Shown: positions 34,301 to 46,500 of the stretch, piece by piece
How the letters are laid out: the number at the start of each line of letters is the position of its first letter
Position numbering within the stretch: position 1 is the first letter of the stretch
Origin: Telopea speciosissima
Lineage: Eukaryota > Streptophyta > Magnoliopsida > Proteales > Proteaceae
Reading direction: 5' to 3'
DNA length: 64,000 nt
Assembly: GCF_018873765.1 (NCBI RefSeq)
Contig: NC_057917.1
Coordinates: 58,400,464-58,464,463, forward strand
Notes under the pieces: generated by a model
The model's database searches: none
Seen by the model: only the letters and a program-made list of their open reading frames with translations
What the model was told of the DNA's origin: nothing
Program-made: the position numbers and the translations under genes

Positions 34301-34790
34301 GTATCAATTCTAAATCCGCACTAGTAGGACTAACCTATCCCGACTGGTGAAAGGCTGAAACCGGCTTGACACGTTAGATAAAAATGTAGCCTGCTCGGCA
34401 CATTAGCTAACAGTTGCTCACGGTGCAAGTGGATGGATTGACGGACACCCAATCGAGCCCAACACATTTAAAGGACCAACACGTTTAACCCCGTTTATGG
34501 ATCGTTTATTTTACCCAAATTACCCCATAAATTTACTATTTTATTCAAAATATACCAGTATCAATTCTAAATCCGCACTAGTAAGACTGACCCGTCCCGA
34601 CTCCCAACTGGTAAAAGTCTGAAACTGTTGCGACACATTAGATAAAAATGTAGCCTGCTCGGCACGTTAGCTAAATATGTTGTTAACAGTGCAAGTGGAT
34701 GGATTGAGGGACGTCCAACCAAATCGAACACATTTAAAGAATCGACACGTTTAAGCCCGTTTATCGACCGTCAACTTCCAGTACCAGCCC
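34301..34790. repeat. tandem duplication, period 257 bp
   Basis: Copies start at 34301 and 34558, each with GTATCAATTCTAAATCCGCA. They share GATAAAAATGTAGCCTGCTC, GTGCAAGTGGATGGATTGA and ACACGTTTAA(C/G)CCCGTTTAT. About 85-90 percent alike by eye. No coding. Unit-A sequence of the PCR array (GGGCTCATGATATTAT) follows at 34866. Confidence 0.75.
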
Positions 34791-35063
34791 AATTCTCATA
34801 GATTTTTGGAAAAGTTCAAAAGAAGACTATCAAATTGTGTTCCTTAAATTCATAGAAGCTGTGTGCCAATGTGGGCTCATGATATTATACAGTACAGGAA
34901 ACAAGCTTAGCCATTAGCCACATTCACTCGTTACGTAGAGCCCCATATTCTAGATAAAGACTTTTATTACCCGTCAGTGGACTAATTCATTATTGTCTCT
35001 TTCCTTGGTTTATTGTCTCTTTTCAAATCTATTTAAGGTCAATATTATTGGAAGAGAGATAGG

Positions 35064-35499
35064 TAGGATGTAAATTTCAAAAATTCGAATCTGGATCGCA
35101 ATCGTATTCGTTTTAGGATATATTTGTTTAGAGATATTCGGAAAAATATTTGAATATTTTAATAAAAATCCATCTGAAAAAATTATTCAAATATTTAATA
35201 ATAAAAAATTAAGTAAATAATGATCTTGAGGATTTTTGAAGATTCAACAGGATCTAGAATATGAAAAAAGAGAATCATAATCTAAGAGATGTGGATTGAT
35301 AGTGAATTGTATCTGCTAGGAGGAGGAAGGTCCAGGTTCCACAAGGCAGATAAGTAAACGGATGGTCAAAAATCTGAATTTGATCTGTATCTTAATTCAT
35401 TCGAATCTGTTTAGAGGTATCCATATTCGGCCAAGGAATATCCGAATCTGATCACATCTGATCCATATCCGAGCCGAATCCGATCCGTATACATCACTA
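35064..35499. mobile_element. non-autonomous hAT element (TAGGATGTA / TACATCACTA)
   Basis: Identical 8-bp duplication GAGATAGG (35056-35063, 35500-35507). Ends TAGGATGTAAA and TACATCACTA. Subterminal ATCCGAATC/GATTCGGAT-type repeats. 436 bp, no coding. Confidence 0.82.
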
Positions 35500-35713
35500 G
35501 AGATAGGCACACTGCTCATGTCTACTACACTAGTAGGTGGGCACCAATGGGAGGAGTGGGATGAGGTATCATACATGAGTATATGGGTCATTTCAGAAGG
35601 GAAAAAGAGATCAACATAGTGGATGCTAACTTATAGTACACTGGCATTATGTCCAAACATTTCTCATATTATTATCAGTATTAATATTAAATTATGGGAG
35701 AAAGAACCAATTT

Positions 35714-35898
35714 GGATCCTCTACTGTAGCCTGCCCATCTTGTGCCGTGCTGCGCAAACACAACAAAATGTGCATTTACTGCCTTATCCCTTCTCGAGAG
35801 CCTTGTTCGAATGAGGGTAAGGCGATAATTGTATGCTTTGCTATGTCTGCACAGAACACGATGCAGGATGGGCAAGTGACAGTAGAGGCTTTGGATTC
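35714..35898. mobile_element. foldback MITE, GATCYTCTAC family
   Basis: Ends GGATCCTCTACTGTAGCC and CAGTAGAGGCTTTGGATTC. Core CTGCCTTATCCC ... GGGTAAGGCGATAATTG. Confidence 0.78.
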
Positions 35899-36239
35899 AA
35901 GAAAGAATGCCACCTAGTCATGCAAGACACGCCACCCTTATGTTAGGGGGCAATGGCACCCCGAGTGGCGTGTTCTTCCCCTTAGGTTAATTTTTTTTTT
36001 TCTAGTTAGCATAGTAGTAATGTTACATAATGGTTTCAACTCATCAACAATCGAAAGAGTTTTATTACTCTTCCTATTGAATAATGTAGTTTCTAAAATA
36101 CCCTTCTAGTCTCATTCAAGAGTCATTATGGTTCTAACTTTTTTTTAACGTTGACGGGAAAACCTTTCCCTGGGAAAGACGGGCACACCCTCAAGGTGCC
36201 CAACATGTGTTTTCCACTTTTTCTCTATTTTCTCTTTTG

Positions 36240-36600
36240 CTTCGTTTATTTTGTTTGTTTCGATGTAAATTTTTACCTGAAAAATTTAGAAAATTTTCAC
36301 TTCAATAAATTTTAGAAGTTAAATTTTAAATGTTGAAAAGTATACCAATGCTGTTTTTTTTTTATGAAAACAAACATTAGAAAATTTTTCACCATGTAAA
36401 AATTTACATTTACAAAGTAAAATTTACTGTGAAAAAATTTTCTTTTACATGAAAACAAATGAAACCTTTAGAAAAGATTTTACGAAAATAAACATTACAA
36501 ATTTTTCACCAAGTAAAATTTTATATTTAGGAAGTGAAATTTACCGTCAAAAATTTTTCATGTAAAATTTTACATCAGAGCATGTGGAAAAGATCTCCTT
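36240..36600. repeat. AT-rich inverted-repeat cluster
   Basis: Repeated GTAAAATTTTACA, GAAAATTTTTCAC and TGAAAATTTT strings in both orientations pair with each other across the segment. No coding or clear ends. Confidence 0.5.
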
Positions 36601-37469
36601 GCCCTTATGTGGTTAACTTATCGAAATCTGACAGCATCCCAACCCTCTCCTAAAAATAAATCTGTATATGAGTGGTCTTGTTTGTTTAATGGTCTCGTCT
36701 TTGTCCTTTTTTTTGTTTTGTTTTTTCTCTTAATATTTTCTCCTCCCGTCGCTACTACTCTTTAGACCATAGCTTTTGTAGGGATTGCATACACTTTTTA
36801 TGTCTTCCATTCTCCTTTCCATTTATTGAGATCGATAATATTGCTTTTCTGAAAGCAACCTCCTACCAAATACCATTACCAACATGGAGGGAAAACATTC
36901 CAAGTTCTCATCATTTTGTGAGGGCCGAGGGGTCATTCCCCACCTTTAAGAAGTGTTGGTGGCTCGATTGATCAATTCTTCACATACTTTTCACCATTTC
37001 ATTCCATATAAATATACACGTACACTTGTCAATGTCCTATTCGGCGTATTTGCATAGTGATGAGGACACAAGTTACATTGGTGATGAGGACACGTGTCAT
37101 GTGACCTTAAAAAAAAATCTTATACCAAACAATTTTTTTTTTTTTTTGGATGAAATTATACCAAACTATTAAAGATAGATAAATTATACCTTACCTAGCT
37201 TACGTTTATGAAGGTATCTATGTTATAATGTAATCAAAATTTTACAATTTATTTTTAAGATACGAAGCACAAATAGTTTTAGTACATGTTAGTACATGTT
37301 AATGAGATAAGAAGGTACGTCAAGCATAAGATTTAAGTATCCATAGATGTTCTCGTACCTTTTAGCTATTTGCTCAGGAAACAGCCTTTCTATGAAATGG
37401 GGGTGAAGTTCTGACAATTATGACCCTCCCTAGACCCCGCAGTGATAGGAGCCTTGTGCATTGAATACG

Positions 37470-37501
<32 letters not shown>

Positions 37502-37779
37502 CAATATTGAAAAGGGAAAGGAGGGTGGGGGATCCTCCGCTAAGCCACCACCATTGGCACATCAATCGCTTAATGTGCTAAAACTTTGTCTTCCACTCAC
37601 TATTATAAAGAACCAAAATATAATCGATTAAACCTGGTCTCTTCCTTCATCGCATTCAACAGCTTGAATCGTATGTTGAAGAAGAATTCCGTTGACCACA
37701 GTATTTTTTTATTTATTTTTAATGGAATTGACCATAATACCTTTGAAATCATGTTCTTCAGGTTATCTTCTTTTTAATT

Positions 37780-38212
37780 TGTGAAGAACGAACGCACAAC
37801 AATTAGGAATAAACTTAGCAAACAATCACATAATACGAGGAATTTAATGTGGTTCGAGATAAATGCCTACATCTATTCGAGAGATTCATAGATATTTCAA
37901 TAAACCTGAACAACTCTCTACACAACTCTTTACTTCACAACATGGTCTCCCTTTTGCTTGTGTTTAAATTTTCATCACGGACAATATATAGGAAAACCCG
38001 AAAAATTATAATCCCCACACGACTATAATTTTACCTCGTATATGTAATGGAACCAAAACCCGATCCAATTACAAATACAAGGTCAATAATAATTATGTGA
38101 ACCCATAAAATACAAGACATATCCAACCCAACATAATTTTCAAAGGAACTAAGAAGAATATAAATGTCAAAATATAGGCAATACAAAATATTCGGCACAC
38201 ATGTTCCTAATA
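37780..38212 (-). mobile_element. probable solo LTR (copia-like) or LTR fragment
   Basis: On the minus strand it runs from about TTAGGAACATGTGTGCC to GTAGGCATTTATCTCGAACC and ends TTCGTTCTTCACA. The strand order and the late TAGGCAT..CTCGAACCAC segment are typical of plant copia LTRs. No 5-bp duplication was found. Fossil. Confidence 0.5.
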
Positions 38213-38533
38213 GTTCATCCTAGACAGCTAAATCAATGGATGAGAACAAGAACCAACCACAAAAACTGAGAAACAAAGATAGATCCTCCCGATTTAGCAG
38301 CAACAGTACAACCCCATCCGATAGCTCATCAAAATGAAAGGAGAAGGATATTCAATATAAGAAATGTCTAATTAAGGACAGGAAGAGTGGACAAATTAAT
38401 TTCCCACTTGGAGCCCTACCTGCCAGGGAGCAGAGGACGGGGAAGGTGCAACATGTAGAAGGCGAAGGTGACTGCTCTACAAGATCCACCACATTTAAGA
38501 ATTCAACCATAAAAACATGGGCAATGGCATCTT

Positions 38534-38618
38534 TTTATCTTCTCAAGTGTTGAGTGGATGATTGGATTCTAAAGTATACTGCACTGGACAGTGCCCAGTG
38601 CTTGTGAGGATAAATTTC
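38534..38618. mobile_element. short TTTATCYTCTCAAGTG foldback
   Basis: Ends TTTTTATCTTCTCAAGTG and CTTGTGAGGATAAA, inner CACTGGACAGTGCCCAGTG. A compact relative of the 32166-32846 element. Confidence 0.6.
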
Positions 38619-38652
38619 CCACCGTCCAATATCCTCTATGGCGTGTTTGTAT

Positions 38653-38846
38653 GAATTGTTATCACCTCCAATTCCTGTCCGCTCCAATTCCCTCCAATCC
38701 CTCACATAGGAGCGAAAATGACCACCTTACCCACTGCCCAAACACACTGTCCAAGGTGAGGTAGGGTGGTCATTTCTACTCTTATGTGAGGGATTGGAGG
38801 GAATTAGAGGGGACAGCGAAATAGCGAATTGGAGGTGATAAAAATT
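38653..38846. mobile_element. foldback MITE, TCACCTCCAATTC family
   Basis: Ends ATTGTTATCACCTCCAATTC and GAATTGGAGGTGATAA. Arms TCCCTCCAATCCCTCACATA pair with the inverse on the right. Core AAATGACCACCTTACCC ... GTAGGGTGGTCATTT. Confidence 0.85.
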
Positions 38847-39268
38847 CCTGCATTGTCAATATCACCAATGAGGACATGTGATGTCCTCTTTGAAAGATCT
38901 TATATCACTGTTAAAAAAAAAAAAGGAAAAAAATTACACCTAAGGTGCCTTATATTCAAGGTATCTATGTTTTAAGGTACTTAATGCTTACAAATTCTTA
39001 CAAAAAAAAAAAAATGCTAAATTTTTTTTTTGTAGGGTATCAAGCACAAACGATGTTAGTATATGTTAACAAATGATGATAAAATAATTAAAATGTCCCA
39101 AATTTTTATATTTTTCAAAAATTCTAGTTGGAAGGATATGATTCGACATTTATATATTTTTTAATATTTTTAATCTTTGATTCGGATCATATTTATTTAC
39201 ATTGCAATTTAAATCATTGCAAATATAATGAAATAATCTGATTTAAAGCTACACCATCAATATAAAAA

Positions 39269-40596
39269 GGGTAAATTACACGTCACCTCCTTATTTTCAA
39301 ACAAAACTTAAATCACCCCTTGTATTAGACCCCAATATAACAAACTAGTCTCTACCGTTAGTTTGATGCTGATGTCAGTTAAATTAATTTAAATTCCTAA
39401 ACTATCCTTGATCAGTGTTGATTTATGATTTGACCCTTATAACTAAAAACCCCAAATTCTATCTTCTTCCTAACACCGTTCTATTATTCACTTGCAACTC
39501 AATCTCAACTGAACTTCACCTGAGAGAAGAAAAAGAGTACAGAGAAAAAATTACAAGGAGTTGCTTGCCCAACGAGTGAGAGCATCTCGAGCCGCGGGAA
39601 TCGGCTAAAGCTAATCGAAATTTCCGCGGAGAAAAAATGAAGAAAAAAAAAAAAAAAAAACTTACTGGACCATTGTAGAAGAAGACCCACATAAGGAGAA
39701 GAAAAGAGAAAGGGAAAAAATAGAAAAGAGAAGAAGAACCGAAAGGAGAAGATACTACAAAAACGGGAAAAAAAAAAACTTACTGGAATGGGTGTTGCCG
39801 GAAAATGAAGTGATTAAGTTTAGTTTAGAGAATAAAATTGCAGAAACCCAGTTGGGATCTGTTGATGGTTGCTCTCAATTTCTCAATTTCAAACGTATCT
39901 ATCATACTTGCATGAATTCTTCAATTCCTCTTTTTACGAAAAGTTCCAATTTTTAGTTTTATTAAATCAGATTAGGTGCTAGTGCCCTATCTCTATTTTC
40001 TGGGATTCCAAGCTGAACTGTATTAACCTTGATTCCCTTTTCCACGAAATTTTTTTTTCTTGTTGTTTTATTGGGTTAAATAAATCCTTCCTAGTGGTGG
40101 TGGTTTGGGTTTGTGAATGGGCCGACAGGTTCACCTCTTCGAAAAGAGCTTGATACAGAGAACAAGTTGGAGCCAGAGAGAAAGACACAGCTTGCCAAGA
40201 AGCTCGGTCTGCAACCGAGGTTGGTTGCTGTGTGGTTCCAGAACCGCAGGGCTCGTTGGAAGAGGAAGCAACTCGAGAGAGACTATGATGTCCTCAACTC
40301 ATTTTTTTCTTTTTTCAGTTCTTTCCTCTTTCAGAGCTGATTTTGCTTTTACTTTCTTTCATGTATTCGGCGGAGTTGCAAAAAAAGAATGGGGTATTTT
40401 AGGTTGAAGATGAAAAAAAGGTAGTATTGTAAATTTAATTCTAATGTTATAATACAAGGGTAAAATAGTTTTTTTACATCAATAACTATCAACAGACTAA
40501 TATCATTTCTGTAGAAGGGGATGGATGAGTATTTTCAAAAGTCAAGGAGTGATTTGAGTTTCATTTGAAAACCCAGAGGTGACATGTAATTTATCC
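39269..40596. mobile_element. Pack-MULE carrying an HD-Zip homeobox fragment
   Basis: TIRs begin GGGTAAATTACACGTCACC and (inverse) GGATAAATTACATGTCACC, alike for about 55 bp. The 9-bp duplication ATATAAAAA is identical on both sides (39260-39268, 40597-40605). No transposase; the interior carries an HD-Zip exon fragment. Confidence 0.88.
40128..40300 (+). pseudogene. HD-Zip class I homeodomain fragment
   Basis: The frame reads [20 protein letters not shown] then [20 protein letters not shown] and LERDYDVL. This is homeodomain helices 2-3 with the WFQNRRAR recognition helix, followed by the start of the leucine zipper. The preceding family residues (VHLFEKS) are one frame off at 40145-40155, consistent with one lost T. 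The AG before GTTCACC may be the captured intron's acceptor. The N-terminal homeodomain and most of the zipper are missing; TIR sequence follows. Confidence 0.82.
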
Positions 40597-41513
40597 ATAT
40601 AAAAATTATTTTAATTAAAAAGATAAGGTTTAATCCCCATGAGTTCTTAATAAAAAGTGCCTTCGCCTGTTCCATAAAGTGGTTAGCTTTGAGTTCGAAA
40701 GTACTTCACATAAAATGATTATCAAGGCTATGTTTGGAAGCCAAGAAAAGAAAAGAAAAGATTTTTAAAAAAAAAAAATTGAATTTGAGGAGAGAGATAG
40801 ATTACATGAATGAATCCTTGTGCTTGTGCCATCATAAATTTTGCCATATTATGTTTTTTCTTTTCTTAGCTTCCAAATATTGTTAAAAATAAACATAAAA
40901 AATGAAGTTAAAAATTAACCTTGATTTTCTTCAATTGAAATATTTTTGAAGTTATTGATGATGTGATCTTAAAAGAGATGATGATGTGATCTTAAAAGAG
41001 ATTGTTGTATGATGTTTGTCATCATTTAAATGTTAAGTGAATGGGCTGCTAGCCCAACCTAATATCTCTAAATGGGCCCTCTCTTGCCCAGTGAGTTGCT
41101 TTTGAGAGACCCTTTTTCCAAGGGATCTCATGAACATCGTAACACCCTTCCTTCTTGAGTAACATGATGAATAGATTTCTTAGCACCAAAAAAAAAATAA
41201 AAAAATAAAAAAATAAATAAATCAATGTCAATGAACGGTGGCCAGGGTTGGGGTCAGCACTCCTGGTACATATATGTAAAGGGCAAACAAGGAAGTTCTG
41301 TTTTTTTTTTTTTAATTTATTACTTTTATTTTATTAAAATTCTTTATTTGAGCAACTTCCCCCCGAATATCGGAGTAGCATTACAATCATAAGTATAACA
41401 AATTTAACTTAATTATAAACAATCACAAAGAACTCAAATCACACATAACTTGAAGTTGTACCCAAAATAAAATAAAAAATTTTCAATCATCCCATGTAAC
41501 AAAATAATCATCT

Positions 41514-42350
41514 TCATCGAGTCATGCCTTGTTGCATAGGAGCCATCGCTATTCCACGGTTCCTCTTTTCCACGTTACCTTGCCATCCTGCAAAAATAAA
41601 ATCACCAACCATTATTTAACCCCATATATATCAGAATTCAGAACCATGCTAAGACACATAATCGCCTCTGGGTGTTTGGAATTTCTGCCTTTACATGGGG
41701 TAAGGTGGTCATTTCAAGATGCGCTTTATCGTCACATCAAGCACATGACCAAGTAGCATTCTTTCTCCCAATTTAATAGACATAAAAAAGAAGAAAGACG
41801 ACAGAAACAAACCTAGGCTTAGGTCAAATCCACGGCTCTCCAACTCTCTGTACTCTTGGCAAATGGCACATGGCTCACAACACCAATGAACAAGGCAATC
41901 AGCACAAGGACCTTCTTCCAGGTTATATTGTTGCCTCATCTTAGAGCGATAGCAACAGGAGTACCAGAATTGACACCCACCAGTACAGTACAGGATAAGT
42001 GCATAGATTGCTCCATTTGTCACACAGGAAGAAGCCCCTTCATCCACAATCTCAGAGATCTGGCCGAAGGTAATGCATGGACACCAACATGTTATACAAC
42101 CTGTGCAACTTCAATCATTAATCCTTCATGATCATCAGATTCTTAAGTTTTGGAGAAAAAGAGATTTATTAGACTTACAGCTCTTGGCATCGGAAAAGCA
42201 GTCAAAGAGGCCGGAGGACCATGGAACTGGTGCTGAACTCACCGGCACTCCAGTGGCAGGGGCTGCACCAAATTGTGCAAATGGTGGGGCAGTAGCGGCA
42301 GAAGAAGCTGGGGTGAACTTCTGGTTATCACTTTTCTCAGATGGATACAT
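41514..42350 (-). CDS. PLANT CADMIUM RESISTANCE-like PLAC8 protein, copy 2 (intact)
   Basis: Exons (minus): 42350-42179, 42100-41813, 41587-41514, with GT-AG borders and a continuous frame of 177 residues. Layout: a Ser/Ala/Pro-rich N-terminal region (1-50), then the signature CCITCWCPC at 58-66 (fits CC-x4-CPC). A hydrophobic segment [19 protein letters not shown] comes next, then a cysteine-rich stretch ([19 protein letters not shown]). The C terminus is basic, [11 protein letters not shown]... ending GMTR. Proteins of this type act at the plasma membrane in divalent-metal (Cd, Zn) efflux or, in the CNR branch, in cell-number control; sequence favours PCR2-like. It is the best-preserved copy in the array. 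Start chosen because [12 protein letters not shown] matches the other two copies. Confidence 0.9.
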
Positions 42351-42498
42351 GTTTCTTCTCCTTTCAATTGATCCAATAAGAGCTAGGTGTATGGGACTCT
42401 GTTTGTGTAATTCACCAGAGAAAGAGAGAGAGAGAGAGAGAAGAGAGATTTGTGAATAAGAAAAGGAACTAATTTGGAATAGGATCTTGCGGTTTGGA

Positions 42499-42513
42499 CT
42501 ATATATATAATGG
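42499..42513 (-). promoter_or_regulatory. TATA box of PCR copy 2
   Basis: Minus-strand TTATATATATAGTCC about 150 bases before the ATG. A (GA)n/(CT)n run (42421-42440) lies in the presumed leader. Confidence 0.55.
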
Positions 42514-43154
42514 AGAAAGTCTTCATTAACCAAGATGGAGAGAGAGGAAGAAGTAATAAGAGGGAGAAGATCGAGGAAGGAAGAAGGAAGGAGGGGAGAG
42601 AGGTAGAGTCAAGCATTCAAGCTAGGCGGCTAAGCGTGTTTAGTTTCTGATCGAGAGTGGATTGGGTCAGGTGGTGCCGCGGTATGTGTTTTTTTTATAT
42701 TTACCAACCGAAATGCTGTGACTAATAAAAAACATAGAAATCCAAGATGAATTTTCTCATGTTCTCATAGATATAACCTTTGGCTGAGTCAGGGTCAAAC
42801 TCAATATGGATTAACTGACACGACATCGACAACTCCCTAATCCATTTCTCTGCACCTGTTTGCAAATCTTTTTGTTTTTAAATATTTTTATTGTTGGTAA
42901 ACAATAAAACCATGTCGGTTTTCGAGTTGACTGATATTCATTCCAATACCGTACACTAAAAACATGGTAGGAGTCGTGTACAAGCGTCCAACTGATATAA
43001 ACCCATCAAATACATTGCAGGTTTATTTTGAAAAAAAAAAATTATAGGGTTGTTGAAAATAAGTTTAAAACAATAAAAAAACAGAGTAAAAAACGGGAGA
43101 GGCCTGATTTTTGTCTTGTTTTGTTTTTCTTTTAAGATCATTATTATTAGGCAA

Positions 43155-43305
43155 AAAAAACACTACTTGATCGAGCGTCTCTATGGACAAACACAACATT
43201 GATGAAATAACCACCCTACCCTCCATGTTGAATGCCTAGGCACTTGTTCCAATTAGCCCTCGTGTTGGCACAGAACCATGCCACAAAACAACATCCTCTC
43301 TCCCT
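43155..43305. mobile_element. degenerate foldback MITE with shared core
   Basis: Contains GATGAAATAACCACCCTACCC and ends near ACATCCTCTCTCCC. Inner pairing is weak. Related in layout to the 30172 and 52356-52480 segments. Confidence 0.4.
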
Positions 43306-43899
43306 TTATCATTATTATTATTATTATTATTATTGGGTTGTGTCATCTCTCACACCAAATCAATGGACACGCAATCCGTGCCTCATAATCCATGCCTCAT
43401 AATTTGTATACATTGGATCCACATGGTCAAAGGAAAGAGAGACACTGAAAGAAGGCATTTACAATTATACAACTGGTAATATGTACAATATTTTCCTTTA
43501 TAATTTATTACCCAAAAAAAAAGAAGCATTTTCCCTTATAATTATTATTAATATTATTATTCTAATAATAAAAACCGTGGGACATAAATACGTTATTCAA
43601 TAATGAGAATGGCTGGATAGGGCTTGGGCGACTCATCATTTGGTATTTGCTTATGGATTTCTTGTTGGAAAGAGATTGGTTTTTCATTTAACAAATTTCT
43701 ATTTTCCCAAGGTCCCTTGATCACATATAAAATTTACCAAGTGAGAGAATACACAAAGGGTGTAGGTTTGGTCTACGAGCTTGAGCTAGCCCCTCCCAGT
43801 AGGGCCTAGGCTGGGCTTTTCAGCCCACAGAATGGGCCAACGTTGGGATTTCCAGGCTTATGGTTGGGCTGGGTTGGGTTGAGGCTCATGGTCGGGCTT

Positions 43900-46500
43900 G
43901 GGATAAAGCCTTGGATTGATATATCACGAAAACCCAAGTCCCCACCCCCGATTTCTTATTCCTATAGAGCTTGTTCCATCTGACCCAACATACTCCTTTC
44001 TGAAAATGTCCTTCAACCACCACTGACCAACCATCTTCGTAATGTCCCTTACAGAGCAAAGCAGGGAGTAGGAATGTTGACATTGCATACTAAGAGATAT
44101 GCTAGTTGTGAATGCCAAAATTAGCGTTTCCTTCCCTGCCAACCAGTAAGTTTAGGCTTAATACGCTCAATAATACCAGCAAAGAGATACCTTTTTGATC
44201 TACCAAAGTACGTAGGAAGGCCAAGATATTTCCCATATGAAGAAACTATATCAAAAGCCCGTCAACAAAGTAATGGACATTTGGCATACAGAATCGATCT
44301 AAGGACCAAAAACAATGCTCAACCTGGCAAAATTTCTATGTTGTCCTGAGGCTTGGCAATAAGAATGCAAAGCATACATTATATTAGTGCATTCTTGGAA
44401 TAATGTTTTTAAAAAAAATAAAGCAGTCATCAAAAAATAAAAGGTGTGATATCCTAGGATCCCTCCTACTAATGGGGAGGCCAGAGATTTCTTTTGAAGC
44501 CTCAGCATGCAAAAACTGCCTAGAAAGAAATTCCTGACAAAGAATGAACAAGGGCTCAAGGGACACCCTAGACGGTGCCCCCGATGTGGTTTGACTTGCC
44601 CAATAACAGACCCATTAACTTTAACAAAGTATTCAACCGTCAAAACACAATGAAGGGCCCAATTAAACTATTTACGAGTAAACCCCATACGAATTAGTTA
44701 AACTTGTTCAAGAAAACCCCACTCAACCTTGCCATTGGTCTTGCAAAGACCGAGTCTCATAGCCATGGACCGCAACTTCACACGACTTTGATGCATTTAG
44801 TGTAGTAGCTCATGAGTGACATATACATTATCGGATATGGCCCAAGAAGGAATAAAAGCACGATGGAAGGGGCTGACCAAGGACTCTAAAATTTGTTTAA
44901 GCCTATTAACTAGACATTTAGCAGTTACATTATAGGCCATAGAGCACAAACTAATAGGTCTGAGATGACCCATCTCCTCAGGAGTTTTTTTAGGGATAAG
45001 GACAAGGACCATTTTATTAAGATCTTAGAGCATAAACCCATTAATAAAAAATGTTTAGGCAACACTAATAAGGGCCGGCCGAACAATGACCCAATGTTCC
45101 TGATAAAATTTTGCAGGCAAACCATCAAGCCCTAGTGCTTTAAGGGCATTGATAAAAAGATGACTGTCCTAATTTTTTCCCATAGAAAATGAAGAACAAA
45201 GGGCAGAGTTATGTGCATCCAGAATTCTAGGTTCAATATAGTGAAGTAAGGGAAAATTAGAGGGTTGTGAAGTCGAGTAAAGAGACCGAAAATACTCCAA
45301 AACATGGAAAAAAAAGAGAGACTAGAATCCTCATATAAAAAACACCCAAGCTAGCACGAAGTTTATGAATCCGATTAACATGTTTGTAGCAAACAGTGGC
45401 CGTATGAAAAAAGGATGTGTACAGACACTAGCCTAAAACCACTGAACCTGCGAATGTTGGGCCCAATAGTCCTCTTCTTGAAGGAGAAGGGTCTCGAGCT
45501 CCAGGCGACAGGAAGCCTCCAAATTAGAGGTTTTCCTACTGAGGGTCACTTTGAATGGACCCAAGTTTATCCTCAACCTCTATAATTTTTAACCTATTAT
45601 TTCTAAAATTTCTTTTACTCCATCTCAAATGAGTACTACACACCATAATTTTTTGGCACAAATTAAATAAGGAAGACCAAGGATCATTTGAAGTCGAAGC
45701 ATTAGAAATAACAGAAGCTAAGTCAAGGGGGTCATCCCATTTTGCTCCATAGAGGAACCAATGTATAATCTTTGCTTGGGGGCAACAAGTGGACATTCAT
45801 TGTATGAATAGAGTCAATCACGGGATGCCAACGAATAGAAATATCACTATGCATATGGATTAACTAACAATCAATAAAGACTTTGACAATGCTCAACATT
45901 ATTAAATCTCTTCCCTGCCTTTTATTAGGCCAGGAGAAATTCGGTTCAGAGAAATTTAGTTGAATAAGCCCACAATTTGAGATAGTGTTAAAGAAATCAG
46001 CAAACTGACTCAAAGTCTTGGGACGTCCCCCATATTTCTCATATGTTTGGTTAATCTCATTAAAATCCCCTAGACAAAGCCAAGGCTCAGACACAATGTG
46101 CCTAAGTTGACTTAATTCATGCCAAATTGAAGTACGAAAGCATTGTTGAGGTTCTATATAAACAAAAGTCATTCTAACAGGGATGCTGAGGAAGTACTCA
46201 GAAATAATTAACCAAATTGAAGATGTGGGGGGAGGTAGAGAGGAGTGTGACAAAGGTTGTCTTTATTAAGAACACTACAGTCAGATAAAGGCCCAAAGAT
46301 TGCCCAGATTGAACTGTCAGGGCCTGTCCGTTCCCCTGACAGGACCTTGATAAAGTGCAAGATCAATCTCCGTTTGATTGGATATCTGCAACAGATAGAG
46401 GCAGATCCCCAGAAAACACACCTCCAGGGAGCTGAGCATAGAAATTTAAATGATTTTCTCACAAAGTACCAAAAATTCTCAAGGCAACACTTCAATCTGG
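43900..46500 (-). mobile_element. LINE-A: degenerate L1-type LINE, minus strand
   Basis: Reading leftward it has the C-terminal part of the endonuclease (WLCLGDFNEI, then NFSWPNKRQG, near 46000-45900) and a linker. Reverse transcriptase follows: LIPKKTPEEMGHLRPISLCS near 45000, GCPLSPCSFF near 44560, and a decayed FADD box near 44420. The last parts are KYLGLPTYFGRSKRYLF near 44230 and GGGDLGFRDI near 43920. Many frame changes and stops; inactive. Both ends are truncated and no tail was identified. Confidence 0.8.
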
